In this document: positions 44,933 to 56,657 of the stretch, piece by piece
Position numbering within the stretch: position 1 is the first letter of the stretch
How the letters are laid out: the number at the start of each line of letters is the position of its first letter
Assembly (NCBI GenBank): GCA_004802725.1
Contig: SGPM01000041.1
Span: 61,287 to 125,286, forward strand
DNA: 64,000 bases
From: Antrodiella citrinella
Lineage: Eukaryota > Basidiomycota > Agaricomycetes > Polyporales > Steccherinaceae
Reading direction: 5' to 3'
Made by a program: the position numbers and the translations under genes
The notes under the pieces: model-generated
What the model saw: only the letters and a program-made list of their open reading frames with translations
The model's database searches: none
What the model was told of the DNA's origin: nothing

Positions 44933-47205
44933 ATGGTGATGCAAGCAGACGACCCTGCCTATCAAGGCTTAGCCGAAGCCAAGAGAGCAGAATTCGAGCT
45001 TCATAAGGAGAAGGATATAAACAGTGAGACTGACGAGGCCTCCGTTGTCAACGACGGCATCCATGACGGTCTCGTTTTCCCAACCGGTCAGTCCTTACGA
45101 TGTCTCATGATTCCCCTGCTGAACACATCATCTGTCTCATCAGACGAGGAGATGCTCACTTTGCGTCGTGTCCCTGACAGCGTTCCGTGGGCGGCGTATC
45201 GTAAGTGACATTGACTTGCTATGCATGCTGCGAACTCAACCTCCCCAATAGTGATCGCGTTCGTTGAGCTCGCTGAGCGTTTCTCGTACTACGGTACCCA
45301 AGTCGTCTATGTGCGTTCTTGCTTGATCGATCGTGCATCTCGCGTGCTCATTTCTACCCATCTGCCTTTACCGCCCATGCTTGTGTCATGCGATCTGGCT
45401 ACTCAGACCAACTTCATCCAACAAAAGCTACCTGCTGGCTCTCACACCGGTGCTGGCGGTAGGGATGGTCAATCAGGCGCCCTGGGGATGGGACAACGCG
45501 CCGCAAACGGTTTAAACACTTTCAACACCTTCTGGTATGTTCATTATTTGCGCATACATGGTTGTGTGATAGGTAATAATTCGTTTGTGATAGGGTCTAT
45601 ATCATCCCGTTATTCGGTGCCTATATTGCCGACACAAGATGGGGTCGTTTCAAAACTGTCTGCTGGTCGGTAGTAGTTGCGCTCTTAGGACACGTTCTCC
45701 TCGTCATTTCTGCGGTGCCCGGTGTAATTGAAAACCCCCATGGATCTTTGGCGTGTTTCGTGGTGGCCATCGTTATCATGGGAATTGGTATGTCCTCCGC
45801 CTTATTAAGTAGTCGTGTTGCAGTAACTTATGGTGTCGAGCAGGCACTGGAGGGTTCAAGTCGAACATCTCACCACTCGTCGCTGAACAATACCGTAGAA
45901 CAAGGTGCTTCATTGCTACTACGCGCTCAGGTGAGCGTGTCGTCGTCGACCCCACACTTACAACCTCCAGGATCTACATGGTAAGACTTATGTTCTTTCT
46001 TCGTCGTCTCTAATATTTACCTGCGTATACGTAGTATTTTTACCTGTTTATCAATATTGGAGCCCTCGTTGGCCAGATCAGCATGACCTTCTCCGAGAAA
46101 TACGTCGGTTTTTACCTTGCGTTCACGCTTCCAACCGTCATTTTCCTCCTGTGTCCTATCGTGCTCTTCATTGGTCGCAACAGATACCAGACCTCACCCC
46201 CACGAGGCTCAGTTCTTGGGAAATCCTTACGGATCTGGCGTTTGGCGATGAAGGGTCGCATCTCGTGGAACCCTGTGGCTACATACAGGCGCATGACGGC
46301 AGATAATTTTTGGGAGAGCGCTAAGCCGAGCAACTTCAAGGGCGACGAGAAGCCGAAGTGGATGACGTTTGACGATCAGTGGGTTGATGAGGTCAAAAGA
46401 GGTTTCAAGGCATGCTCCGTCTTCCTGTGGTACCCTATCTACTGTAAGTCGATCTCCCAATTGACTCTGCGAACTGTGAACTTACATGTCATCTTTATCA
46501 GGGTTGACATACAATCAACTGAATTCCAACTTAACCTCCCAAGCTGCCACAATGGTGGTGAATGGCGTCCCCAACGACGTCCTGTCCAACCTCGACCCCT
46601 TTGCTCTGATCATCTTCATCCCTATCTGCGATCTGTTGATCTACCCCGGCCTGCGTCGCATGGGATGGAACTTCTCCCCGATCAAAAAGATCGCGTTGGG
46701 CTTCTTCACGGGTTCGGCGGCGATGATATGGACGGCGGTTGTACAGCACTACATCTACAAACGCAACCCATGCGGCGAGCACGTCGCGACATGTGTCGCC
46801 GCCGACGGTGTCACCCCCGTCACTTCCGATTTGAACGTCTGGATCCAGACGGGCTCGTACGTCCTCATCGCGTTCTCAGAGATCTTCGCCAGTATCACCG
46901 GCCTCGAGTACGCGTTTACCAAGGCCCCGAAGAACATGCGGTCCCTCGTCATGTCGTGCTTCCTGTTCATGTCGGCCCTCAGTGCCGCCATCGGTGAGGC
47001 ATTCGTCAGTTTGTCCGCGGATCCGCTGTTGGTATGGAACTATGGTGTCATGGCCGTCTTGGCAGCTATCAGTGGAACGATCTTCTGGTTCCAGTATAGG
47101 TCGTTGGACAAGGCAGAGGACAATCTCAATGCTATCGGAGAGGGTTACTATGATGATGGAAAGCACGATGCCAGAGTTGCCAACTTGCCTCCACTGGCAA
47201 GCTAA
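44933..47205 (+). CDS. PTR2: Proton-coupled oligopeptide transporter, PTR2/POT family
   Basis: Eight exons: 44933-45086, 45144-45200, 45252-45310, 45407-45534, 45594-45787, 45844-45980, 46035-46443 and 46502-47205, giving 613 aa. Family marks are LIAFVELAERFSYYGTQVVY (first PTR2 signature, with the ERFSYYG motif), TNFIQQKLPAG, the second signature GTGGFKSNISPLVAEQY, and WLTYNQLNSNLTSQA. About twelve membrane helices are expected. Members take up di- and tripeptides, some nitrate or other small molecules, with protons across the plasma membrane. The acidic N-terminus is cytosolic. It lies 1.4 kb downstream of the terpene cyclase on the same strand. Whether it serves the cluster or is just a neighbour is not clear, since peptide transporters are not usual terpenoid exporters. 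Confidence 0.9.
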
Positions 47206-47972
47206 GTACTTCATTTCTTCCCGTCGTTCCCCCAGAAGTTGGAACTTCATTTCTTTTTTGTTGTTGCTTTATATTCATCTGTAGCGTACATTTAAGTGTT
47301 CACAGTTTTTTTCGGTATAACATACCATTGCCATGACGTGTTCCCAAGATTCGCTACATTGACATTGACGTTGTCAGTACTGTCAACCACAGCTTGAATC
47401 CGGGCCTGGTACGGCGTCTGCCGAACCACCGGCAGTGTCCGGACCTGGCGACTGCAAAATGATTATCGCAGATTCGCAGTATGCTCCTGAGACAAACTAT
47501 CAACAGTATCGGTATGTGAGTACGTTGCTATATCTCATATTTGCCTTACTGACCTCTTCATCATATCTATCAGTTCCCTTACAAGTCGCAGTTCAATTAA
47601 CGGTCAGACCTGAGCGGGCCATCGCGGTCGTGTACTACCAGTGAGTGAGTTCTCTGAATTTGAAGCCAGTGTTGTCTAGTCAAGACAGGCTCGTCGACCA
47701 AATTACACAGTCATCTATTTATCCTTCCATACTTACGGAGGCCGGTTCTTGATAAAGCGTTGTTTGCTATCACCCCTTCCTGGTTTTCATCCGCATCTCC
47801 ACTACCATATGTTCATGCTCTGACTTCAGTCTCTCGCAAGTTGCGCACAGCTTCTCATAGGATCATTCGATGGTCTCGTTGGATACATTTTGACCTAAAC
47901 GAAATTCGGACTCTTTACTCATCCCTTCTACGGCGACGCTCTCTACTTCAGCAGGCAGACTCTGCCAGTGCT
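47206..47972. other. Intergenic stretch
   Basis: 3' region of the transporter and 5' region of the F-box gene. An open frame from 47760 precedes the F-box start in frame. I see no domain in it and treat it as leader, although the longer start cannot be ruled out. Confidence 0.45.
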
Positions 47973-49787
47973 ATGCATCGATGTCTACTCGTCTACGACA
48001 TCGTGGCGGAGGTGCTACATCATCTAGAGCCTCCATATGATCCCAGATATTACTTCAATGGACCAAACGCCGATGTACTTTGGCGTCTGTCGGTGTTATC
48101 CCTGGCACTTACATGCAAAACCCTCTGCGTGCCAGCAATGGACGCTCTCTGGTGTATTCTCCCGAATATAACTCCCATGATCAAGTGTTTACCCTCTCAT
48201 CTATGGCGCGAGGAAGATGGGCATACAGTGCTTCCGATTAAAGCTCCAGGAGGTCAACACCCAAAGACCGTAGTCGTAAGTCGTTCGTTGAAAATAACTA
48301 TTCTCAAACCGCTGACTTTTTGGATCGCGAATGAATGACAGGGCCTTCTCCAAAGCCCCTCGCCTTCCGAGTGGGATAAATTACTGAAATATGCCGCTCA
48401 CGTCAAACATCTTAAACAACACCCATTCGTGATACCTTCCATGTTATCCGACGAAACGTTCCGCATCATCGGCGCTTACTGTCAATCCAATGGATGGTAC
48501 ACTGATTCATCACGCGCCATCTTTCGCAACTTGCACAGTTTTGTCTGGAGATGGGACCAGTATCATGTACACCACCATGCTCACATCCCTTACCTGGTCT
48601 CAAACCGACTGCATACGCTAAAGATCTACGGAGACTCCGATTCGATCGAAGAAGCACATAGCGAGAGTGCAGGCATAGCGTTGCGGTGTATGATGCAGCG
48701 TTGTCCAAGCCTCCACGAGATCACAATCTTCAATAATTTCCCCCTAGATCTGCATGGAGAGCTTTGCCGTCTCGTATTGGACCTCCCTTTACTCCAAATA
48801 TTCCACTCAGAAGCTACCCTTACGCCGGACAATCTGAGCCATCTTGGCCAACACCGACACCTACGGCGCGTAACTATCAAGCTATGTCCTGGCATGCATG
48901 ACCAGTTCATAGCCTCGCTGTCCCCTCGGTCCATATTTCTGGGGCTGCAGTCGTTGACCATCATCGAAGTATCCAACAATTTTCTGCTCTGCGGCCACTT
49001 GCTAGACGCTATATCCTCCGGCACGTTGACATCGGTCAAGATGACAGGGGTATCGTTCGACATTACCGCTGCTCAGCGTCGCCTGTTGTATGAGAAACTC
49101 GCTCATCACCAGGTGCTGCAGAGTGTATACATGGACGGGGCGCGAAATAGTGTGACCCCAGATGATACACTTCGGCGTTTTCTGGTCCTTCCGTACGGCT
49201 ACGTCATCGAGGGCACCACACTTCATTTTCTTATGTCCCTCCACCACCTCACGCACGTCGTCCTTGACGTTCCTGGATCAAATTTTCACCTGGACAACAA
49301 CATCGTCGCAGCAATGGCCAAGGCCTGGCCCCTCATTGTCAATCTTCACTTCTCAGCGTATGCCCTGGAAAGTGTACCTCTCCACAAACCTTCCGGCGTC
49401 ACACTTGATGGACTGCTGCCATTTGCAGAATGCTGCCCGCACCTCACCTCGTTAGGCATCTCACTTGACATGGCACCTCCTACCGAAGATGCTTGGCACC
49501 GCCTCGGGGACATACAAAAAAGTGACCTCCCTCGTCCACTGAAGGTGCTACTGATCGCACACAGTTGGGAAATAGAGCTGGACCACATCGCAGATATGGC
49601 ACAGTTTCTTAGTGATCTCTTCCCGGATATGGGATGTATCCTGGAGCGTCGATTTCACGACGCTATCCATACAGCAGAAGCGAGAGTATCTATGTTGGGT
49701 AGCTGGAAGACCTTCATGGAAACACACTATGGATATTATTGCCAACAAAGGACAGAATTGCAGACACGGGAACTGCTTGATTCATAG
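47973..49787 (+). CDS. F-box protein
   Basis: Two exons: 47973-48275 and 48342-49787, giving 582 aa. The first residues form a typical Agaricomycete F-box: MHRCLLVYDIVAEVLHHLEP, then LSVLSLALTCKTLCVPAMDA, then LW. The C-terminal part consists of leucine-rich stretches (LQSLTIIEVSNNFLLCGHLL, LHHLTHVVLDVPG, CCPHLTSLGISLDM), probably a solenoid for target binding. In the family such proteins link a target to SCF ubiquitin ligase via Skp1; the target is unknown. The intron was chosen because a donor GTAAGT and an acceptor CAG rejoin the frame before GLLQSPSPSEWDKLLKYAAH, which has a counterpart in the neighbouring copy (SSPDWDRLLKYTARVK). An in-frame ATG at 47760 would add a tail of about 70 aa. 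The gene forms a pair with the broken one at 50154. Confidence 0.78.
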
Positions 49788-50153
49788 TAATATGTTTCGG
49801 GGAGGGGAGGCAAGCTTCGATACCAGGAGAAGTCGACGGCATGGAGCGTCTATCGTAGAGACCTGGGGCTTGTTCTACAGATTATTCTAAACCTCCACCG
49901 TCTCACAACCTCATCTGCCGTACTCTGTTCAGAATTGCGAAACCGCGAAAAGTACCTAGCGAGTGAGTCTTACCAGGCTTCAAAACGAACTTGAAGTTTG
50001 CTGAATCACTTCACTCGAGCACAGATGAGTTACACCAGCGAGCATATCGCTGGTTCAGAGACGTCCTCGAGTCTCGTCTTGAGAGCTGTAGGTCAGATTT
50101 GCGATTAGTTGCAAGAAAAAAATCATTGGCATCTACTGCTGAGATCCATTTTG
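49788..50153. other. Spacer between F-box paralogs
   Basis: Only the 3' end of the first gene and a 5' leader for the second. Nothing else seen. Confidence 0.4.
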
Positions 50154-51964
50154 GCTATGCATCGCTGTCTGCGGATCAACGAAGTCGTGACGAACATCCT
50201 CAGGCATTTGGGGCCTCTCGACGATCCTCACGGCGAATTCTTGCAATCGGAATTCGACCTAGAACCTTGTCAATCAGTTATAACTCTGGCTCTGACTTGT
50301 GAAACCCTTTATTAACGATGGATGTATTGTGGAGCCACCTTCAGGACATATCTCCGGTGATCAGATCTTTGCCTCGTCATCTGTGGCATAAGGACTCAGA
50401 GAGACCTGCGGAATACTGGACAGGGAGAAAAGTGGTCAGTCGTTCAGACCTATGGTAGATAACTCATTATTCTTTATTGCAGCACCTTCTTGAGACCTCG
50501 TCTTCACCAGACTGGGACAGGCTCCTCAAGTATACAGCTAGGGTCAAAAGTATTGGCAATCAATTTCTGCAACGGGACGCTACGGATGACTCACTCAGCA
50601 TCCTCAATGCATACTGGGACATCGATCCGTCGTATGCTCTTCTTCCCAACCTGCGAAACCTCTCCTGGAGATGGCAGCACCGCGACGTGCAGTCTTTACT
50701 GTACGTGCCTTCGTTGGTCTCAGGTCGACTGCAAAAGCTACACATCGAAGTCGGCGATCCTCCTCCTGAAGATACCGCTCGCGCGAGCATCGCGTTGAGA
50801 TACTTGCTAGAGCGCTGCTCTAACCTCCGCTCTATCACGGTGACCGGTTCGATGCCGTTGGCGCTGCACCAAGAAATGTACAGCCTGACCTCGCAGCTCC
50901 CATCAGTCGAGACGCTTCTTTCAGATGGCGTCACCCTTTCATCTCACAATTTGACATATCTTGGCAAACACCGTTGTTTGAAGGTTTCGAGCATCTCCTT
51001 ATCCCTCAATATGTTCAATGAGTTCTCAGCTTCACTACTTCTCCGCTCCCTGTTCCCTTCTTTGGAGGAGCTGAAAATCGCAGAGGTCCTCGAGGGTCTG
51101 GACATCTGCGGCCAGCTACTTGGAGCTATGACATCCACTTCCCTGACAACCTTATCAAAGTCGAACCTGTCATTTGACGTGACTACGGCCGCGCAAGTGC
51201 ACTAGCTTTTTGGGACGTTGCAGTACCACAAATCATTCCGGATCCTCGACGTGAACCAGGTTCAAGTTTGCATGCCGGACAACTTCACCCCTGATGACGT
51301 GCTGCAACGTTTCGAAAACCTTCATCAGGGATACGTCGTCCCGTCCGCCGCTTTCCACAGTCTTCTATCCCTCCACGACCTCACCGCTGTACTCCTTGAT
51401 CCCAGCGGTGTGGTCTTCCAAATAAATGATAATCTCAACGCGGCGATGGCCAAGTCCTGGCCTCGACTCAGAGAGCTCTCTATATCAGCAAACAATTACG
51501 ATGGCTTACCGTTGCATGAAAAGCCTCGCGTTACACTCGGTGGCCTCTTACCTCTCGCACAACACTGCCCAGATCTTGTTTCGCTCAGAATTCTCATTGA
51601 TATGACCCCACCCTCCCCAGATATATGTGCTCAAGTCAAGCACATCGTAGCAAGCCAACTTCCGCAGCCGCTACAACTCCTCATGATACCTACCAACTTC
51701 GAACTGGATGCAGTCCACATCGAAGACATGGCTACGTTTCTTGCTGATTTGTTTCCGACTCTTTCAGCGATCCTTGCCGAATTTCGATTTCACGATTCCA
51801 TCCATAACAAAGAACTCCGGCGGTCTATCGTAGCTAGTTGGACACTTCTTTACCGTGCATATGATGAGCGTCAGACTCTGGCAAACAAATCACACTTGAA
51901 CAGAATGTCGGTTGGTAAGTCTACAAGTAATATCATTGAGGGTATGCAAGAAAAAGTATCATGA
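50154..51964 (+). pseudogene. F-box protein, broken paralog of the gene at 47973
   Basis: The start MHRCLRINEVVTNILRHLGP and the segment VITLALTCETL match the neighbour. At about 50305-50320 one base is missing relative to it, so the original frame meets a TAA, and the shifted frame continues as TMDVLWSHLQDISPVIRSLP. After an intron, QHLLETSSSPDWDRLLKYTA follows, and the leucine-rich body is readable to the in-frame TAG at 51203-51205, where the paralog has a normal codon (TTAAQVH then stop, against TAAQRRL). After the stop the same frame runs on to TGA near 51962. Two separate lesions in a duplicated gene argue for a pseudogene, although one base-call error could be involved. Confidence 0.75.
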
Positions 51965-52311
51965 TGCGAGAGTGAGATCGTACTTAAACAGATGTCCTCG
52001 TCGATAACTGTGTCGACGCAGGACCGAGGGTGGGGGAGAGGGGAAGAGGAACTACTCAAATACATGCTACATGGGATGGGGCAAAAGGTAAAAGTCATTG
52101 CGCGGAAAGAAATACGGGACAAAAGCAGGTAACACGTCCCATAAGGAAAGGAGAAGGTCAGAGTGACAGTGGAGCGGAAAGATTTGACCATTACCATTTA
52201 CCCGTCCTTGGAAGCAGTAAAGAAGAAAAGCACATCGTAAGAAAACACATTATGAAACCACTTAGAGCAACACTTCGACTGCCGTCGACGACACCATAAT
52301 TACCTGCCTTG
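51965..52311. other. Convergent intergenic region
   Basis: Between the broken F-box gene (+) and ATG13 (-). No gene seen. Confidence 0.5.
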
Positions 52312-54744
52312 TCATTGAGACGCTTGGCTCCGCTGTCGTTCGGCGTCATCATACTCTGGGTCCATCCTCCCCAGCACCTCTTCCGAGCCAACACTGAAAC
52401 CTGACCGGACACTGCCAGTAGATGCCAATCGCGGTCGCACATACGGGGGTAGCGGAATCCCGTAATCCGCAGCCGAAGTGCTCGCTCTCGACAGGCTGCT
52501 TGCAGTCGTCTCAGTGCGAATGCTGAGCGGGTCCAAAGCTGACCGCCTTCCAATCGTCGGTGTTCCAGAGCTAGGCGCCCGTGCTGTACTGGACCCCGTA
52601 CTGCTCTCGTGCTCACTACCCTGTCTCCGACGATTCCCGAATCCTTGCAGACTAAGCACGAACGCCTCGTGAAGCTTGTTGAGCTTCTCGTCTACAGCTG
52701 AGACTGACGTGAGCATGGGTCCCGGTACCGACATTGTCCGTTGACGGGACGGTAATGCGTCTGCGGCCGAGGTCGACGGAATCGGAGACTCCTGTGTGCC
52801 CACTGGGGAGCCTTGCTCTCGTACACGATTGAGAGGCTTCCGAGAATCTATGTCTTGCACGAATGCCGATATATCGTCGTCGTCTGTCGTAGTGCTGAGG
52901 AAAGACGTCTGAATGAGGAAGAGTCAGCGACTGATAGAAGGTAGGAAAGTGGAAGATACCAACAGTAATCGCGCGTTCTCCATCTTTCGCAGCGCTTCCA
53001 GCACTACCTTCACTTCCAGCACCGCCGGAAGCAGCATACCGATGTCCGAAACTACTTGAATACCGCTTAGGATTTGGCTTCGGCGACCCGTCCAAAGCGG
53101 GAGTCCCACTGGCTATGACACCTTCAACGGATGCCAGTGATCGTTTGTCACCTAGACTAGATGGAGCAAACGGGGGAGAAGGTCGGTGCTGAATGATAGG
53201 TGAAGGAAGTTTCGCCCCAGCACCTATGGGAGACGGTGGTTGACCGCGTGAGGCTTTCGGTGAATGTGTCGGCCTGGAAGGCAATGAAGGGCCAGACAAG
53301 GGAGAGTGGGTTCTCAGAGACGGAGACGGAGAGTGCATAGAAGGAGAACCGGACGACAAAGTGGATGACTTGAATGGATGCACAGGGTTGAGTGGCGGTC
53401 TACGAATAGGTAGCGCGCCTGCGGCAGATGATGATGAATCCTGCAATGAGAACGTAAGAATACGAACAGGGTAGCTGCGATAAGAGCACCGACCGTACGA
53501 CTCATACCCAGGCTTTCCTTCCGTAGCCGTGCTGCCAGTGCCGAGACAGGTAAAGGCTCCTCTCGAGAGCCGATGGACGCGCCGCCCTGTCTTGAAGACG
53601 TATCAGATACGATGGAAGCCGACCCTGTGGTGCCCACGCCGGAAGCTGATGTTGCCCGACTCATTGGCAGAGCGACATTTCTGTAAGCGGGGACTGCCTC
53701 CTGTCAGAGATGTCGTGCGGGTATGTGTAGGTGGTGCGACCACGAAGCGATCGGCGACGGACTGGGGGGGAGAGCGTGGCAAGGAAGTACGAGCTGGGAG
53801 ACTTCCGGGTGATCCAGAAAGCGAATCTCTCTGTTGATTCTTAAGCAGCGTTGGCGTGAACTCTGGTCCTTCGTCCTGCGACAGAAACCGGGAGGACAAT
53901 AGAGATTCTCGATCGAATATCTCAAACTTCGGAGTTGTGAGGTACGTGGTCGACAAGCACAGCACTCCCATAGGATGCGGTACCGGTTGAAAGTCATGTA
54001 CGTCAGTCGGAAGCGATGCCAGATGCTGCACTGGTGTATCTGCATGCGATCCTTATAAGTGATCATCGAGATAATAGATGCAACATGACTCACCGAACCC
54101 AAATATGTCCCCATGATCCAAACCCTCAACGCGCAGCTGGATATTGAAGTTTCCATTGCGGTTCCCTCCTGGTCGCCTCCGAAAGCGCTTGGCAAGTTTC
54201 CATGCGGGAAGCAGACGTAGGAGAGTGAATATACTGCGGAACAGTGAAATGCCGTGCTTGTAGATGGTAGAGGGCGCGACGTCTGAATGTTCTTCTGATG
54301 CTTGTTGACTGGGATCCTGCGGCTCGTGTGGTGTGAAGGCAATGTTCCAATTCTCTAGGAGTATGAAACTGGGAGTCGGGTCCATCGGCACACGAGACGA
54401 ATCGGGGAGAATATGGGCGAGAACTTGGCCGCTCGCGAGTTCGGGAACGCACAGTAACACCTGCACTTGGAAAGGCGGTGGCGTTGGGTTGCCAGTCGAA
54501 AGAGAGCGATAGATACGGGTGGGCTCTTTGAACAGCTCGGCATCTGGGGTTATCAAGTTGAACTGCAGACACGATGAGACTATATCTGAACATGGATAAT
54601 GACTTGATTGCGCACCCATCTGTCGAGCTTGTCCTTGACTTGTGGGGACGGCTCAGCCGTGGCCCTGGCATGGTTGACGACTAGGGAGAGTTTATAGTAG
54701 AACTTGTGCGCTATCTGGTCTGCTTTCTGAGTGTCATTGGACAT
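52312..54744 (-). CDS. ATG13: Autophagy-related protein 13 (ATG13)
   Basis: The start is MSNDTQKADQIAHKFYYKLS at 54744; an in-frame ATG at 54768 is an alternative. Residues 5-250 are the HORMA domain typical of the family: VVNHARATAEPSP, then an intron, FNLITPDAELFKEPTRIYRS, then FILLENWNIAFTPHEP and TIYKHGISLFRSIFTLLRL, then FNIQLRVEGLDHGDIFGF. A long Ser/Pro-rich, disordered region follows, with several exons, as expected for a phosphorylated scaffold. The stretch DDDDISAFVQDIDSRKPL matches the conserved short motif region used to bind ATG1/ATG17. ATG13 joins ATG1 and ATG17 to start autophagosome formation and is controlled by TORC1 in the family. The stop lies after RSQASQ at 52312. The exact exon borders in the disordered part are uncertain. 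Confidence 0.88.
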
Positions 54745-55054
54745 GGCAAAGTGAGGAAGACGATTCAATAAGTGAAGTTAGCAGACATTAGAGCAGTCTT
54801 TCTAACGGGATATAAGCAGAGAGAGGGGGGCTGTGGAAGTCGTGGATCGCACGCAACCTGCGAGGTCCTCAAATGGCACCAGGAGCTACATGCCGGCATT
54901 ATTATATCGACATTGATCGATTAACAAACTGCACTAATCATCACTTATTGATCGATTAACAAACGCTTGTTACCGACATAACACTTGTGTTTACCCAGGT
55001 TAGTATCGCCTCTTTGCTATGTAACCTGGGCCCTTCAAACTCCTTCAAGTTGCT
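54745..55054. other. Divergent promoter region of ATG13 and the JmjC gene
   Basis: A 310-bp spacer. An 18-bp word (attgatcgattaacaaac) occurs twice in direct orientation at 54912-54929 and 54947-54964. Confidence 0.5.
54912..54964. repeat. Two identical 18-bp direct repeats
   Basis: attgatcgattaacaaac at 54912-54929 and again at 54947-54964, start-to-start spacing 35 bp. The core atcgat is palindromic. They lie between divergent genes and could be binding sites, but no factor is identified. Confidence 0.75.
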
Positions 55055-56128
55055 ATGCTTGTCACCATCGCAAAACTTCGTCGTTCGCGACACCACTCAG
55101 CTCTCATTCCGACAGCACATGCTGTGGTCAGAAAATACTCGCATGCAGGTGCAGCGCCTCGTGAAATCAAGATACGAGCTGTTCCTCGACTTCCGCCACC
55201 GCAGAACACAGACCTCGCCTCCCTTTCGACGCCCGTGATATGGGGTACCGCACCACAACGAGGTCGAGCGGCAGCCCTGATGGCGGCTCTGCGTCACGGT
55301 GCAGATCGTCTCGTCGAGGTAGAGCTTGGGCGTTACGATGATCCCTCCAGCGCCGGTTTCGACCGCGTCACAATGAGTCTCGGACAGTACTTGGACTGGC
55401 TGGGGCTTCTCAGCTCGCCTGGCAATGCGGGGCGGAACCAGATCGACGAAAAGCAGGTCTACCTTGCTCAGTGGAGGGGTGCGGATGAGGTAGGCGGTGT
55501 TCCTTCCGTGGACTCGGCGGACTGAGCAAGTTCTGCCGCCGACAGGTGCAGTCAGTGCTCGGTGTAGTGAAGCCCCCACCGGCCCTATGGTCTCTCATGA
55601 ACAAAGACAATGTCGACCTGTACCAAACGAGCTTCTTCATCGGCCCACATGAAGCGGTATGTCGCACAATCAATTTCAATTCCGACCACACCGCATCCGG
55701 CTTGTTTTGACTGACAGGTGACGCCGCTGCACTACGACCCGTACATGAACTGCTTCCACTTACAAGCTGTATCGGACCCGGCCAGATTCGCTAAACACGT
55801 CTTCCTGCTCCCACCGTCCGTTTCTGCTATTGTTCGCCCAGACCCGCGCACCCGGATGCAGCGGAACACATCGCACATCGGCTTCCACCTCCGCTCAGCG
55901 GGCGACAGCTCCACTCCACATCGTGTGTGTGCAGACTCGCTCTCGGACGTGGCCGTAGAGAGCTTGTCAAGTGTCGCAATGTCTTGCGTATTAACAGAGG
56001 GAGAGACGCTGTTCATCCCGCGCGGCTGGTGGCATCGCGTAGAGAACGTCAGCCTGGACGGTGAACCAGCGGAAGAGGCTTCCGGCGGGTGGACGGCGGG
56101 TGTGGCCTGGTGGTTTTTGCTTCGGTGA
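55055..56128 (+). CDS. JmjC/cupin-8 family oxygenase
   Basis: Three exons: 55055-55489, about 55546-55656 and 55718-56128, giving about 318 aa. The Fe(II)-binding triad is visible: TPLHYDPYMNCFHLQ supplies H and D, and IPRGWWHRVENV supplies the distal H. The long GETLFIPRGWWHRV strand is typical of the JMJD5/JMJD7 and TYW5 branch of small JmjC proteins. These use 2-oxoglutarate and oxygen to hydroxylate protein or RNA targets. The N-terminus is short and contains many basic residues (LRRSRHHSALIPTAHAVVRK), and might be a mitochondrial signal or just a linker. The catalytic exon starts at 55718 right after an AG. It lies in a divergent pair with ATG13. The target is unknown and the subclass is an inference. 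Confidence 0.82.
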
Positions 56129-56657
56129 GAAAATGCTCATAATTCTGAAGTTGTCGCTTGCACTGACGACATTCACGTCATAGCACTCAATCATAGGATA
56201 ATATTGCTCGCCAATGTCGTGCTCTGCGAAAGAATCAATATACCCTGTATATTCTCCACCTTCGTCTTGAACAGAAGCATTCGAGCGCAGCGGCAACAGT
56301 CTTGGGGCCAAGGACCCTGCCAGGTACACGATTAGAGTGACGTTCATCTGTAGCTTATCTTGAGAAGTTGCTGCTGCGCGCCTTGCAGGCTCGTGTGCCT
56401 GCTCGGGCCCAGTGTGAAGGAAGCAACAAGCTGAAGGAAGCCAAGCAATATCCGTCTTTCTATCATCCGTTGCTTATCGGCTACGATCGACGCAGGCTGA
56501 CAGTCCTTCTTCAACTGCAGTCATCGCTATCCGCAACAACAGAAGCCAGAGTGCTGCACAGGTCTGCAACCCGTGGAACGTTCTATGACCATTGAGTGAT
56601 ATACATAGGAAATGAGATACATGCGTTACCAATAGACTCAGAGCGACCAATCCTGGA
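56129..56657. other. Convergent intergenic region
   Basis: Between the JmjC gene (+) and USO1 (-). A minus-strand frame at 55991-56347 has a hydrophobic start, but overlaps the JmjC gene's last exon and ends without a recognisable feature, so I do not annotate it. Confidence 0.45.

Noticed and set aside
55991..56347. Minus-strand frame with a hydrophobic start (MNVTLIVYLAGSLA)
   Set aside because: It overlaps the catalytic exon of the JmjC gene on the opposite strand, and its latter half is antisense to that exon.
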